Below, piece after piece: positions 49,111 through 58,021 of a stretch of DNA of 64,000 nucleotides (position 1 is the stretch's first letter; the number at the start of each line of letters is the position of its first letter). This DNA comes from Pseudomonas sp. LD120 (lineage in GTDB: Bacteria; Pseudomonadota; Gammaproteobacteria; Pseudomonadales; Pseudomonadaceae). Position numbers and translations under genes: made by a program. Location: positions 3,038,001 to 3,102,000 of the forward strand of contig NZ_WVHL01000005.1 of NCBI RefSeq assembly GCF_009861525.1, written 5' to 3'. The notes under the pieces are model-generated. The model was not told the origin of the DNA, did no database searches, and worked only from the letters and a program-made list of their open reading frames with translations.

Positions 49111-50733
49111 TCAGACCTGGTCGATGTCGACGTTGCGGGTTTCGCGCAGGCACAGCATGCCGACAATCAGACTGACTCCGGTAATCAGCACCGGGTACCA
49201 CAGGCCATAGAAGATATCGCCGGTGTACACCACCAGGGCAAAGGACACCGTCGGCAGGAACCCGCCAAACCAGCCGTTGCCAATGTGGTAGGGCAGGGAC
49301 ATCGAGGTGTAGCGGATACGGGTCGGGAACAGCTCCACCATCAGCGCCGCCAGCGGGCCGTAGCACATGGCGGCAATCAGGATCAGCGCCACGATCAGCA
49401 GCACCACCATGGGTTTGTTGACGTTCTGGCTGTCGGCCTGTTGCGGGTAGCCGGCCAAGGTCACCGCGTCGCGCAGGGCGGCTTCGTCGAAGCCGTCGAT
49501 CTTCACCTCGCCGACGCTGACCTGCACCGGGCTGCCGGCCGGGGCGGCGACGCTGCTATAGGGCAGGCCCTGTTTCACCAGGAAGGTCTTGACCTTGTCG
49601 CAAGGGCTGTCGAAGCGTGCCTTGCCCACTGGGTCGAACTGGAAGGTGCAGGTGGCCGGGTCGGCGGTGACGCTGATGGGCGCCTGGCGGCTGGCCTGAT
49701 CGATGGCCGGGTTGGCGTAGTGGGCCAGGGCTTTGAAGATCGGGAAGTACAGCAGCGTGGCCAGCAACAGACCGAGCATCAGCACCGGCTTGCGGCCGAC
49801 TTTGTCCGAGAGCCAGCCGAAGAAAATGAACATCGGCGCGCCGATCACCACGCTGATGATCAGCAGACTGTTGGCCAGGGCTGGGTCCATCTTGAGGAAC
49901 TGGGTGAGGAAGAACAAAACGTAGAACTGCGCGGCATAGAAGGTCACCGCCTGCCCGGCGTTGATGCTGAACAGGGCGATCAGCACCACCTTGAGGTTTT
50001 CCCACTTGCCGAAGGACTCGCGGATCGGCGCCTTGCTGGCCTTACCTTCCTCTTTCATTCTCAGGAAGGCCGGCGACTCGTGCAGGCTCATGCGGATCCA
50101 GGTGGAAATCCCCAGCAGGACGATGGACAGCAGGAACGGCAGGCGCCAGCCCCAGACCTCGAACTGATCGCCGGTGAAATAGCGGCAAGCCAATACCACC
50201 AGCAGCGACAGCAGCAGGCCCAGGGTCGCGGTGGACTGGATCCAGCTGGTGTGCAAGCCGCGTTTGCCCTGGGGCGCGTGCTCGGCGACATAGGTCGCGG
50301 CGCCACCGTATTCACCGCCCAGGGCCAGACCCTGGAGCATGCGCAGGGCCACCAGGATGATCGGTGCGGCGATGCCGATGCTGGCGTAGTTGGGCAACAG
50401 ACCCACGGCGAACGTCGCCATGCCCATGAGGACGATGGTGGCGAGGAAGGTGTACTTGCGCCCGATCATGTCCCCCAGGCGGCCGAACACCAGGGCGCCG
50501 AAGGGACGCACGACAAAGCCGGCGGCGAAGGCCATCAGGGCGAAGATGAACGCCGTGGTGTCGTTGACCCCGGCGAAGAACTGCTTGCTGATGACGGCCG
50601 CCAGGGCGCCGTAGAGGAAAAAGTCGTACCACTCGAACACCGTGCCGAGAGACGAAGCGAAGATGACCTTCTGACTGCCCTTGGCGACGGCGTCGTCCAC
50701 GGACGGATTCAGGGAGTGAGCGTGTTCTGACAT
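49111..50733 (-). CDS. MFS transporter, metabolite:H+ symporter (MHS) type
   Basis: A 540-residue twelve-helix carrier. SLGTVFEWYDFFLYG near the start, GRLGDMIGRK between helices 2 and 3 and a late WLSDKVGRKP loop are MHS/ProP-type motifs. A large periplasmic insertion with a cysteine pair (about 380-440) separates the last helices. Substrates are usually small organic acids or osmolytes; here unknown. Confidence 0.85.
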   Translation of the reverse strand: MSEHAHSLNPSVDDAVAKGSQKVIFASSLGTVFEWYDFFLYGALAAVISKQFFAGVNDTTAFIFALMAFAAGFVVRPFGALVFGRLGDMIGRKYTFLATIVLMGMATFAVGLLPNYASIGIAAPIILVALRMLQGLALGGEYGGAATYVAEHAPQGKRGLHTSWIQSTATLGLLLSLLVVLACRYFTGDQFEVWGWRLPFLLSIVLLGISTWIRMSLHESPAFLRMKEEGKASKAPIRESFGKWENLKVVLIALFSINAGQAVTFYAAQFYVLFFLTQFLKMDPALANSLLIISVVIGAPMFIFFGWLSDKVGRKPVLMLGLLLATLLYFPIFKALAHYANPAIDQASRQAPISVTADPATCTFQFDPVGKARFDSPCDKVKTFLVKQGLPYSSVAAPAGSPVQVSVGEVKIDGFDEAALRDAVTLAGYPQQADSQNVNKPMVVLLIVALILIAAMCYGPLAALMVELFPTRIRYTSMSLPYHIGNGWFGGFLPTVSFALVVYTGDIFYGLWYPVLITGVSLIVGMLCLRETRNVDIDQV

Positions 50734-50837
50734 AAAGGGGCTTCCTTACAGTGATTATTGTTGTTGTTCCACTGCCGACGTCGTGACCGACGCCGTTGCT
50801 GCGATTCACCGCGACCGTGCGATGAACCCTCGTTTCC

Positions 50838-51035
50838 TTCCTGAGCGAGCGGGCTTGTCAGCGAAGAGAGCCTTGCGCCAGGTGCCGGCCTTGGAGGCGC
50901 TTTCACCGGTAAGCCGGCGCCTGCATCAGGTGCATCTGTTCCTGCTCTCCCGTAGGCGCTGGTTTGCCAGCGAGGTGGCCCTTGAATCAGATGCCGATCT
51001 TGGGGGCGCCGTCGCCAGCAAGTTGGCTCCTACGG
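50838..51035. repeat. Cluster of REP-like palindromic sequences
   Basis: The spacer between the transporter and GMC oxidase genes contains three or four imperfect copies of pseudomonad REP-type text: GAGCGGGCTTGTCAGCGAA-like near 50846, a GTAGGCGCTGGTTTGCCAGCGA form near 50953 and the inverse CGCCAGCAAGTTGGCTCCTAC near 51011-51032. Copies alternate in orientation. They are usually non-coding transcript-end or structural repeats. Confidence 0.55.
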
Positions 51036-52682
51036 TCATGCCGGAATGGTGGGTTGCATGTGCTGGACGGTACTCCTGGGGGCGGTGGCGAGGATCAACT
51101 CGGCGGCTTTCTCGGCGATCATCAGTGTGGGTGAACAGGTATTGCCGGAGGTGAGGCGCGGCATGATCGAGGCGTCGGCGATGCGCAGCCCCGGAATGCC
51201 GTGCACTCGCAGTTGGGCGTCCACCACCGCCTGGGCGTCGCTGCCCATACGGCAAGTGCCCACCGGATGGAAGATGGTGGTGCCGATGCGCGCGGCGGCT
51301 TCATGCAATTGCTCCTCGCTGTGCAGCGCCGCCCCAGGCAGGTATTCGCTGGGCTTGAACGGCTGCAGGGCCGGGGCGCTGACAATGCGCCGGGTCAGGC
51401 GGATGGCGTCGGCGGCGACTTTCAGGTCCTGGGGGTGGCTCAGGTAATTGGGCTGGATCAGCGGCGCATCCCCGGCGTTCAGGGAACGGATTTCCACCCG
51501 GCCCCGGCTCTGCGGGCGTAAGTCGCAGACCGATGCGGTGAAGGCCGGGAAACTGTGCAAAGGCTCGCCGAAGCGCTCCAAGGACAGTGGCTGCACGTGG
51601 TATTCGAGGTTGGCGCGGGTTTGTTCCGGGCCCGAGCGGGCAAAGGCCCCCAGTTGGCTCGGGGCCATGGACAGCGGGCCGCTGCGGTCATACAAGTAGC
51701 GCAAGCCCATGCCCATCTTGCCCCACAGGCTGCCGGCGATCTGGTTCAGGGTGCGAGCGTTTTCCAGCTTGTAGATCAGCCGCAATTGCAGGTGATCCTG
51801 AAGGTTGCCACCGACTCCGGGCAGGGCGTGGCTGACGCCGATTCCCAGGCGTTGCAGCAGCGCGCTCGAACCGATGCCCGAGCGCTGGAGGATGCTTGGC
51901 GAGCCAATGGCGCCGGCGCACAGAATGATCTCCCGGCGTGCCTTGAAGCGCTGTTCGCATCCCTGGTAGATGGCCAGCACTGCACTGGCCCGGCCGTCTT
52001 CGAGTATCAGCCGTTGCACGTCGACCTCGGTCAATACGGTGAGATTGGCGCGTTGGGCAATCGGCTTGAGAAAGGCCTTAGCGGCATTCCAGCGCACCCC
52101 GGCTTTCTGGTTGACCTGGAAGTAGCCACAGCCTTCGTTGTCGCCGCCGTTGAAGTCATCGATGGTGCCGATACCGCTCTGCTCGGCGGCTGCGCGGAAG
52201 GCATCGAGGATTGGCCACGACAGGCGCTGGCGCTCGACCCGCCATTCGCCGGCGGCGCCGTGCAGTTCGCTGTCGCCGGCAAAGTGGTTTTCGCTTTTCT
52301 TAAACAGCGGCAGCACATCCTTCCAGCCCCAACCGGAGTTGCCCTCGGCGGCCCAGCCATCGTAGTCGGCGGCCTGGCCACGCATGTAGATCATGCCGTT
52401 GATCGACGAGCAACCGCCCAGCACCTTGCCCCGCGGGTAGCTCAGGCTGCGGCCCTGCAGGCCCGGTTCGGCTTCGGTCTTGTAGCACCAGTCGGTGCGC
52501 GGGTTGCCGATGCAGAACAGGTAGCCCACGGGAATGTGAATCCAGGGGTAGTTGTCGCGGCCGCCGGCTTCCAGCAGCAGCACCCGGTGCTGGGGATTGG
52601 CCGACAAGCGATTGGCCAGCAGACAGCCGGCGGGACCGGCGCCGACCACGATGTAGTCGTAGGCGTCAAAGGCAGGGAGCAT
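51036..52682 (-). CDS. GMC oxidoreductase (choline/alcohol dehydrogenase-like)
   Basis: A 548-residue flavoprotein. FAD loop IVVGAGPAGCLLANRL at the start, then a GKVLGGCSSINGMIYMRG motif (GMC signature 1), a GAIGSPSILQRSGIG signature 2, and a C-terminal HPVGTCRMG and SGNTCSPTLMIAEKAA. ATG 52682 is preceded by GAGG. It oxidises an alcohol to aldehyde or acid. The LysR gene diverges from it and is its likely regulator. Confidence 0.88.
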   Translation of the reverse strand: MLPAFDAYDYIVVGAGPAGCLLANRLSANPQHRVLLLEAGGRDNYPWIHIPVGYLFCIGNPRTDWCYKTEAEPGLQGRSLSYPRGKVLGGCSSINGMIYMRGQAADYDGWAAEGNSGWGWKDVLPLFKKSENHFAGDSELHGAAGEWRVERQRLSWPILDAFRAAAEQSGIGTIDDFNGGDNEGCGYFQVNQKAGVRWNAAKAFLKPIAQRANLTVLTEVDVQRLILEDGRASAVLAIYQGCEQRFKARREIILCAGAIGSPSILQRSGIGSSALLQRLGIGVSHALPGVGGNLQDHLQLRLIYKLENARTLNQIAGSLWGKMGMGLRYLYDRSGPLSMAPSQLGAFARSGPEQTRANLEYHVQPLSLERFGEPLHSFPAFTASVCDLRPQSRGRVEIRSLNAGDAPLIQPNYLSHPQDLKVAADAIRLTRRIVSAPALQPFKPSEYLPGAALHSEEQLHEAAARIGTTIFHPVGTCRMGSDAQAVVDAQLRVHGIPGLRIADASIMPRLTSGNTCSPTLMIAEKAAELILATAPRSTVQHMQPTIPA

Positions 52683-52828
52683 CCATGACCTCGTTTTTCT
52701 GATTTTTATTGGGGTCAATCCTAGTTGTTAGCTTTCGTTAAAAGAATGTTAGTTTTTGCCCACCCGCTGTGCGTTTTCTAACAGCGATGATTTTCGGCAT
52801 CGACAAGGAATCTCAACAAGGAATCGCA

Positions 52829-53722
52829 ATGTTCGACTGGAATGACCTGCGCTTTTTTCTTGAACTGCAACGCAGCGGGCGCTTGCTCACCGCGGCCCGG
52901 CGGCTGAACACCACCCACGCCACGGTGGCCCGGCATATCGAGGCGGTGGAGAAAGCCTTGGGCACCGCGCTGTTTGTCCAGCATGCCCAGGGTTATGAAC
53001 TGACCCCGGCCGGCGAGGTGTTGCTCAAGCATGCCGAGGCCATGGAAAACGTCGCGTTGCTGGCCCAGGAGGACATCACCCAGTCCAGCGCGCCCCTGGG
53101 CAAGATCCGCGTCGGCGTCACCGAGGGCTTGGGGGTCAAGTTCCTTGCCAGTCGCCTGTACGCTTTGTTCGAGCGTTACCCGGGGTTGCAGGTGGAGCTG
53201 GTGGCGGTGCCACGTTTTGTCAGCATCCTCAACCGCGAGGCGGAGATCAGCATCCACCTGGAGCGGCCCAGCGCCGACATGCTGGTGACCCGTAAACTCA
53301 CCGACTACCGCCTGGCCCTGTATGCCAGCCAGGCCTACCTGGACCGCGCACCGCCGCTGCGCAGCCGCGAAGACTTGGGGCGCCATGCCTGGATCGGCTA
53401 CGTCGACGACTTGCTGTTCAGCCAGGAACTGATGTTTCTCAACAGCTTTTGCCGCAACCCTCAGGTGGTGTTTCACAGCACCAGCGTCATCGCCCAGCAC
53501 GAAGCGGCGCGTTCGGGCTTGGGAATCGCCGTGCTGCCGTGCTACATGGCCGCCGAAGATCCGCAGTTGGTGCCGCTGCTGCCGGCCGAGAGCATCCAGC
53601 GCGCCTACTGGATCAGCACTCGCCGCGAGCTGCACAAGTCGGTGCGGCTGCGGGTGGTCTGGGACTATCTGGTGGAACAGTGCGCGGCGCAGCAGCAGGT
53701 GCTGCTGGGGCCCGAGCGCTAG
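52829..53722 (+). CDS. LysR-family transcriptional regulator
   Basis: A 297-residue LysR protein with an N-terminal winged HTH (FFLELQRSGRLLTAARRLNTTHATVARHIEAVE) and a co-inducer domain. AAGGAA precedes ATG 52829. The 146-base gap shared with the divergent GMC oxidase gene probably holds its binding site. Confidence 0.88.
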   Translation: MFDWNDLRFFLELQRSGRLLTAARRLNTTHATVARHIEAVEKALGTALFVQHAQGYELTPAGEVLLKHAEAMENVALLAQEDITQSSAPLGKIRVGVTEGLGVKFLASRLYALFERYPGLQVELVAVPRFVSILNREAEISIHLERPSADMLVTRKLTDYRLALYASQAYLDRAPPLRSREDLGRHAWIGYVDDLLFSQELMFLNSFCRNPQVVFHSTSVIAQHEAARSGLGIAVLPCYMAAEDPQLVPLLPAESIQRAYWISTRRELHKSVRLRVVWDYLVEQCAAQQQVLLGPER

Positions 53723-53728
53723 CCTGGA

Positions 53729-54664
53729 TCAGAGAATCGGCCCGCAATGGGCCGAACTGCGGATCGGTGCACCGGGCTTGATGTCGACGAACCGCGAGCC
53801 GTAGGACAGCGGGTTCAGCGGGCCGCCGTCCAGGCCCATGCCCAGGCCACCGGCGCTGCGGGTTTCACCGTCCTGCAGCGTTGGATCAAGGCAGGCCCGC
53901 CAGTCCAGCAGGCGCAGGGTCACGGCCTGGCGCCGTTCCAGGTCGCCGGCCAGCAAGGGGCTGGAGCGGTGCCAGAGGTATTTGCTGAACAGCAGGGCGT
54001 CGCCGGGCTCGAAGGCCTCCTCGGTGCGTTGTGCCTCGAAGCTGTCGGTGAGCAGCCCCGGTGTGCAGTAGGTCTGGCGCAGGTGTGCGGAAAATTCATC
54101 GATGGCCTCGCCGCGCGCCAGCTTCTCGGCCAACAGGCGCGAGAACTGGAAGTTCGCCTGGGCCGAGAATTGCGACAGCGGCACCCAGGCCATGCCACCA
54201 CCCTGGCGCTCGGGGCGGATCGGCTGCAACGGCATCCACAGACTGAAGGCCGGGTCCTGGGGGCGGATGTAGCGAAAGTTCAGCGAGTCGTAGTGCCAGG
54301 CAAAGCCCGAGCGTCCCACCCCCAGCTCGAAGCTCTGTGCCTCGCTCATGATCAAGCGGCAGCCGGTGAGGCGGGTCAGCACCTGGGCGAAGGCCGGTTG
54401 CCGGTAGAGGCGTTCGAGGATGCCCACCTGGGTCACTCGGTGGGTCAGGCGGCTGAAACCGTCGCCATGGGCCGAGGTGCCCGAGGGGGCCGGGCGCAGT
54501 TGGCTGTTGGCCAGCTCGCGCAGTTGCAGGATGGCCGCTGGTGTCAACAGACTGCGCAGTTTGATGAAGCCACGCTCCTTGAAATGCCGTAGATCGTCCT
54601 GGTCCAGACGTAGCGGGTTGACCAGGGCAGGGGCGGTGTCAGGCAGGAGCGGTGGCAGGTTCAC
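53729..54664 (-). CDS. Phytanoyl-CoA dioxygenase-family protein
   Basis: A 311-residue Fe(II)/2-oxoglutarate-dependent oxygenase-like protein. The HxD part of the facial triad is WHYDSLNF; a late KYLWHRSSPLL supplies the second His, and RRQAVTLRL follows as the 2-oxoglutarate-binding Arg region. It is convergent with the LysR gene. Substrate unknown. Confidence 0.75.
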   Translation of the reverse strand: MNLPPLLPDTAPALVNPLRLDQDDLRHFKERGFIKLRSLLTPAAILQLRELANSQLRPAPSGTSAHGDGFSRLTHRVTQVGILERLYRQPAFAQVLTRLTGCRLIMSEAQSFELGVGRSGFAWHYDSLNFRYIRPQDPAFSLWMPLQPIRPERQGGGMAWVPLSQFSAQANFQFSRLLAEKLARGEAIDEFSAHLRQTYCTPGLLTDSFEAQRTEEAFEPGDALLFSKYLWHRSSPLLAGDLERRQAVTLRLLDWRACLDPTLQDGETRSAGGLGMGLDGGPLNPLSYGSRFVDIKPGAPIRSSAHCGPIL

Positions 54665-54783
54665 AGGGGTATTCCATTACCAGGGGACAAGGCCCTTGAG
54701 TATGGACAGCACGCGTTGGGTCGGCAGGCTGGATTCGACCTCGAACAACGTTTTTGCGACATTCGCCCGGCACGCCCGGTGCC

Positions 54784-55203
54784 TCAGTCGTCAGGCCGGA
54801 TGTAGCGATCCTGGGTCTGGATGAAGGCATCGAAAGCCCGGGAGTTGTAGACCTCAAGGCAAGCATGCAGCACCACCTTGTCGCGCCTGTATTTGCTGCT
54901 TCCCGAGGCCTGCTCATAGGCTTGTGCCACGTAGTCGCTGGTGGCGGTGTAGGGGTTGTGCAGGGTTTTCAGGGTGTCTTCGTTCTGCAGCACGTTGTAC
55001 AGGCCTATCCCCAGCACGCCGTACATGCCGACGGCGTGGCCGACGTCCCGACGCAGGGCAGAGGGTTCCGGGAAGCGCTGGGCCAGGCAGTTGGCCAGGC
55101 CGTAGTTCTTCAGGGATTGGCGGGCAGCGTCGACCTCACTGGTGGCCTGGGCCGCGCTGCAGGCAGCGGCCAGCGATAACAGCAGTGCGCTCATCCTTTT
55201 CAC
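54784..55203 (-). CDS. Secreted Tai4-like (type VI amidase immunity) protein
   Basis: A 139-residue protein with a Sec signal (LLLSLAAACSAAQAT) and a helical mature domain (SLKNYGLANCLAQRF near the start; HACLEVYNSRAFDAFI near the end) with two cysteines that could pair. It resembles the Tai4 group of periplasmic immunity proteins against T6SS peptidoglycan amidases. No amidase toxin is adjacent. GTG 55203 or ATG 55194 may be the start. Confidence 0.5.
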   Translation of the reverse strand: MKRMSALLLSLAAACSAAQATSEVDAARQSLKNYGLANCLAQRFPEPSALRRDVGHAVGMYGVLGIGLYNVLQNEDTLKTLHNPYTATSDYVAQAYEQASGSSKYRRDKVVLHACLEVYNSRAFDAFIQTQDRYIRPDD

Positions 55204-55300
55204 CCTTGCCGCTCCTCGATCCAGGCATCCGCCCGTGCGGACGGCAGCCGATGGTCGGCGGTGCCACGGGGCTTGTCAACGAGCCAGCCTGGCACCGGGG

Positions 55301-56803
55301 CTACCGGCAAGCCTCGGTGGCAGGTTCGTGAGCCGACTGCCGGCGAGTTCCCAGCAGCACTCCCATGGCCAGTAGGCTGGCGCATCCGGCCAAGGCCATG
55401 GCCAGACGAAAGCCGCTGGTCATGGCGACGCCATAGAGTTCAGCGAACAACGGGTTGTGCAGCGGCAGGCGGTGTTCGTTCACGGCCTGGTGCGCCAGTT
55501 CGGCAGCGCCATTGATGCCGGCCGCTGCAGCGGTCTCACTGAGCACCTGCACCGCCCGGGCGCTCATCAGGCTGCCGAGCAGGGCGATGCCGACGCTCAT
55601 GCCGGTCTGACGCAGGGCGTTCATGCTGGCCGAGGCGATTCCGGCGCGTTCCGCCGGTGCGCAGGCCATTACCAGCAGCCCGGTGGCCGGTACCGCCAGA
55701 CCCATGCCCAGCCCCAGCAGGCCGAACAACGAACCCACCCGCCAGTAGGGCGTGTGGGCGTCGAAGCCGGCCATGGCGCTCAGGGCCAGGCCCACCAGGC
55801 CATAGCCGCCGACCATCAGCCAGGGCAGGGGGAGGCGCTGGTGCAATTGGCCGAAGAGTATCGATACACAGCCTGTGCACACGAACTGCGGGAGCATCCG
55901 CAGGCCGGTGTCGGCGGCGGACCAGCCCTGGATCTGCTGCAGGAAGATCGAGAAGAAAAACAGGCTGCTGTAGCAGGAGAAACCAAGGATGAACGATGCC
56001 AGGTTGGCCACTGCGAAGGGGCGCAGGCGGAACAGCGCGAGTGGTACCAGGGGCCGTTGCACTCGACGCTCCACCTGAATCAGAGCCAGCAGCGCCAGGG
56101 TCGACAGCAGCAATGAAGTGAGCGCCCCGGGGCTACCGAATCCGTCTTCGCCGGAGGCGATCAGCCCATAGGTCAGGGCCCCGAGCCAGAGCACGCAGAG
56201 GATCTGGCCCAGGGGATCGAGTGCGGCGTGCTGGGGATGCTTGCGTTCGCTGATGCCCCAGCAACCCAGAACCAGGGCCAGTAGGCCAATGGGCAGGTTG
56301 ATCAAAAAAATGCTCTGCCAGCCCAGCTGCTCCAGCAGCAGGCCACCCAGCAGTGGGCCGAGAATCAGCGCCAGGGCGCTGAAGGCCGACCAGCCACCGA
56401 TCACATGGGCCCGTTGCCGGGGGGCGGGAAAGGCATGGCTGAGGATCGGCAGCGCCCCGGGAATCAGCAGGGCCCCGGCCAGTCCTTGCACGGCACGCCC
56501 GGCCAGCAGCAGCGAGAGTTCTTGGGCCAGGGCACAAAGCGCCGAGCCGAGGCAGAACAGCAGTACCCCGAGCAGCCAGCAGCGCTTGTGGCCGAAGCGG
56601 TCCCCCAGTGGCCCCGCCGACAGCATGAACGCCGAGAGGCCGATGGCGTAGGCATTGACCACCCACTGCAGGCCGCTGAGGTCGGTGGCCAGACTGTGTT
56701 GCAAGGTCGGCAGGGCGACGTTGACGATGCTGATGTCCAGGGACGCGAGAAAGGTCCCGAGGTAGGTGGCGGCCACCAGGGCAGGGCGGCGATAGCGATC
56801 CAT
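55301..56803 (-). CDS. MFS drug exporter, DHA2 (14-helix) type
   Basis: A 500-residue exporter of the EmrB/QacA kind. SLDISIVNVALPTLQ is the signature of helix 1, GDRFGHKRCWLLG the loop 2-3 motif. ATG 56803 has GGAGACG upstream. It is divergent from a TetR gene across a 155-base gap with a palindromic operator-like site. Confidence 0.88.
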   Translation of the reverse strand: MDRYRRPALVAATYLGTFLASLDISIVNVALPTLQHSLATDLSGLQWVVNAYAIGLSAFMLSAGPLGDRFGHKRCWLLGVLLFCLGSALCALAQELSLLLAGRAVQGLAGALLIPGALPILSHAFPAPRQRAHVIGGWSAFSALALILGPLLGGLLLEQLGWQSIFLINLPIGLLALVLGCWGISERKHPQHAALDPLGQILCVLWLGALTYGLIASGEDGFGSPGALTSLLLSTLALLALIQVERRVQRPLVPLALFRLRPFAVANLASFILGFSCYSSLFFFSIFLQQIQGWSAADTGLRMLPQFVCTGCVSILFGQLHQRLPLPWLMVGGYGLVGLALSAMAGFDAHTPYWRVGSLFGLLGLGMGLAVPATGLLVMACAPAERAGIASASMNALRQTGMSVGIALLGSLMSARAVQVLSETAAAAGINGAAELAHQAVNEHRLPLHNPLFAELYGVAMTSGFRLAMALAGCASLLAMGVLLGTRRQSAHEPATEACR

Positions 56804-56854
56804 GAGGCGTCTCCCGCAGGTTCTTGAATGAGCTTTCGGGGCGAGCATAGTGTT

Positions 56855-56873
56855 TTGACTGACCGTCGGTCAA
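56855..56873. promoter_or_regulatory. Operator-like palindrome between the MFS exporter and TetR genes
   Basis: TTGACTGACCGTCGGTCAA is an imperfect palindrome whose two half-sites match at most positions, 52 bases upstream of the exporter start and 86 upstream of the regulator start. TTGACT could also be a -35 box, so binding would block transcription. Confidence 0.55.
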
Positions 56874-56958
56874 TGGGAAGTGACATGTATTCTCAACTCT
56901 CTTTCTTCCGGCAATTGCCCTAGACTGTCGGCCTTTGTCGAGCAGCTCGGATTCGTTC

Positions 56959-57603
56959 ATGAGTGTCAAAACCTCCCCGCTTGCCAAGCGCGCCAGCCCG
57001 TCGCGGCCGCGCACCAAGCCGGCTGAAGTGCGCCTGGAAGAGTTGATGGCCGCCGCCGAAGCCTTGTTCCTCAGCCAGGGCGTGGAAGCCACCACTATCA
57101 GTGAAATCGTCCAGCGCGCCGAGGTGGCCAAGGGCACCTTCTATCACTACTTCGATTCCAAGAACGACATGCTGGTGGCCCTGGGGCAGCGCTATACCCA
57201 GCGCTTCCTGGCGCGTCTGGAGGAGGCGGTGAATGCCTGCCCCGAGGATGATTGGGTGGCGAAGGTTTCCTGCTGGATCGGCACCAGCGTGCAGGCCTAT
57301 CTCGACACTTACCGCCTGCACGATATCGTCTACCCCAACCACCATCACCACGACCGCGGTAACCCGCAAAGGAACGCGATCCTTGCGCAGTTGCAGGGCA
57401 TCCTCGAAGGCGGCCAGCGCGCCGGCTGCTGGTCCCTGGCCCAGCCGGGGGTGATTGCGTCGCTGATCTACGCCGGTGTGCACGGAGCCACCGACGATGT
57501 AATCGCCGCTGGCGAGGACGATGCTCGGGCCCTGGCCGAGGCCATTGTCCAGGCCTGTTTACGCATGCTGGGCCTGCAACCCCGTAGACGTTTGCGCGGG
57601 TAA
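56959..57603 (+). CDS. TetR-family transcriptional regulator
   Basis: A 214-residue TetR protein. The HTH is in the region ATTISEIVQRAEVAKGTFYHYFDSK, and the C-terminal ligand domain is helical with a HHHHDRGN run. It is divergent from the DHA2 exporter and is its probable repressor. ATG 56959 gives the best fit to the family. Confidence 0.88.
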   Translation: MSVKTSPLAKRASPSRPRTKPAEVRLEELMAAAEALFLSQGVEATTISEIVQRAEVAKGTFYHYFDSKNDMLVALGQRYTQRFLARLEEAVNACPEDDWVAKVSCWIGTSVQAYLDTYRLHDIVYPNHHHHDRGNPQRNAILAQLQGILEGGQRAGCWSLAQPGVIASLIYAGVHGATDDVIAAGEDDARALAEAIVQACLRMLGLQPRRRLRG

Positions 57604-57618
57604 AAGGAACGACCCCCA

Positions 57619-57993
57619 GTGAAAAAAATCCGACCCATTCTGGGTGCCGCACTGGCGGCGTTCCTGGCGTACCAGGCCTATGCCTCGTTCTATTACGGCA
57701 AGCCGTATCAGGGCCGCGACTACAGTCCCGACCAGGCTTTCTACTACCAGAAATACCGTTTGTTCAGCTGGCGCACCTGGATTCCCAGCATGACCATGCC
57801 CGGTGATGGCGACAGCTCTCGGTACAGCGTTGGCGGCTACCTGCGGGTGTTCAAGGCCGACGGCACGCTGGTGGGGCGGTCCTATGACGGCTGCATTGCG
57901 GTGGTGGAAGTGTCCTGGTACGACGATGCGGTGGGCGGCTTCGGCTGCAACGAGCACTTGATCGTGCTGACCGCGAAAGCCAAGGTGGACTGA
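57619..57993 (+). CDS. Small membrane-anchored hypothetical protein
   Basis: A 124-residue protein with an N-terminal hydrophobic segment (ILGAALAAFLAYQAYAS) and a beta-rich periplasmic part with two cysteines. The GTG start follows an AAAAGGAA site. It follows the TetR gene after 15 bases. Family not recognised. Confidence 0.6.
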   Translation: MKKIRPILGAALAAFLAYQAYASFYYGKPYQGRDYSPDQAFYYQKYRLFSWRTWIPSMTMPGDGDSSRYSVGGYLRVFKADGTLVGRSYDGCIAVVEVSWYDDAVGGFGCNEHLIVLTAKAKVD

Positions 57994-58021
57994 ACGCCCA
58001 GCCCTGGCACAACCCCATGGG

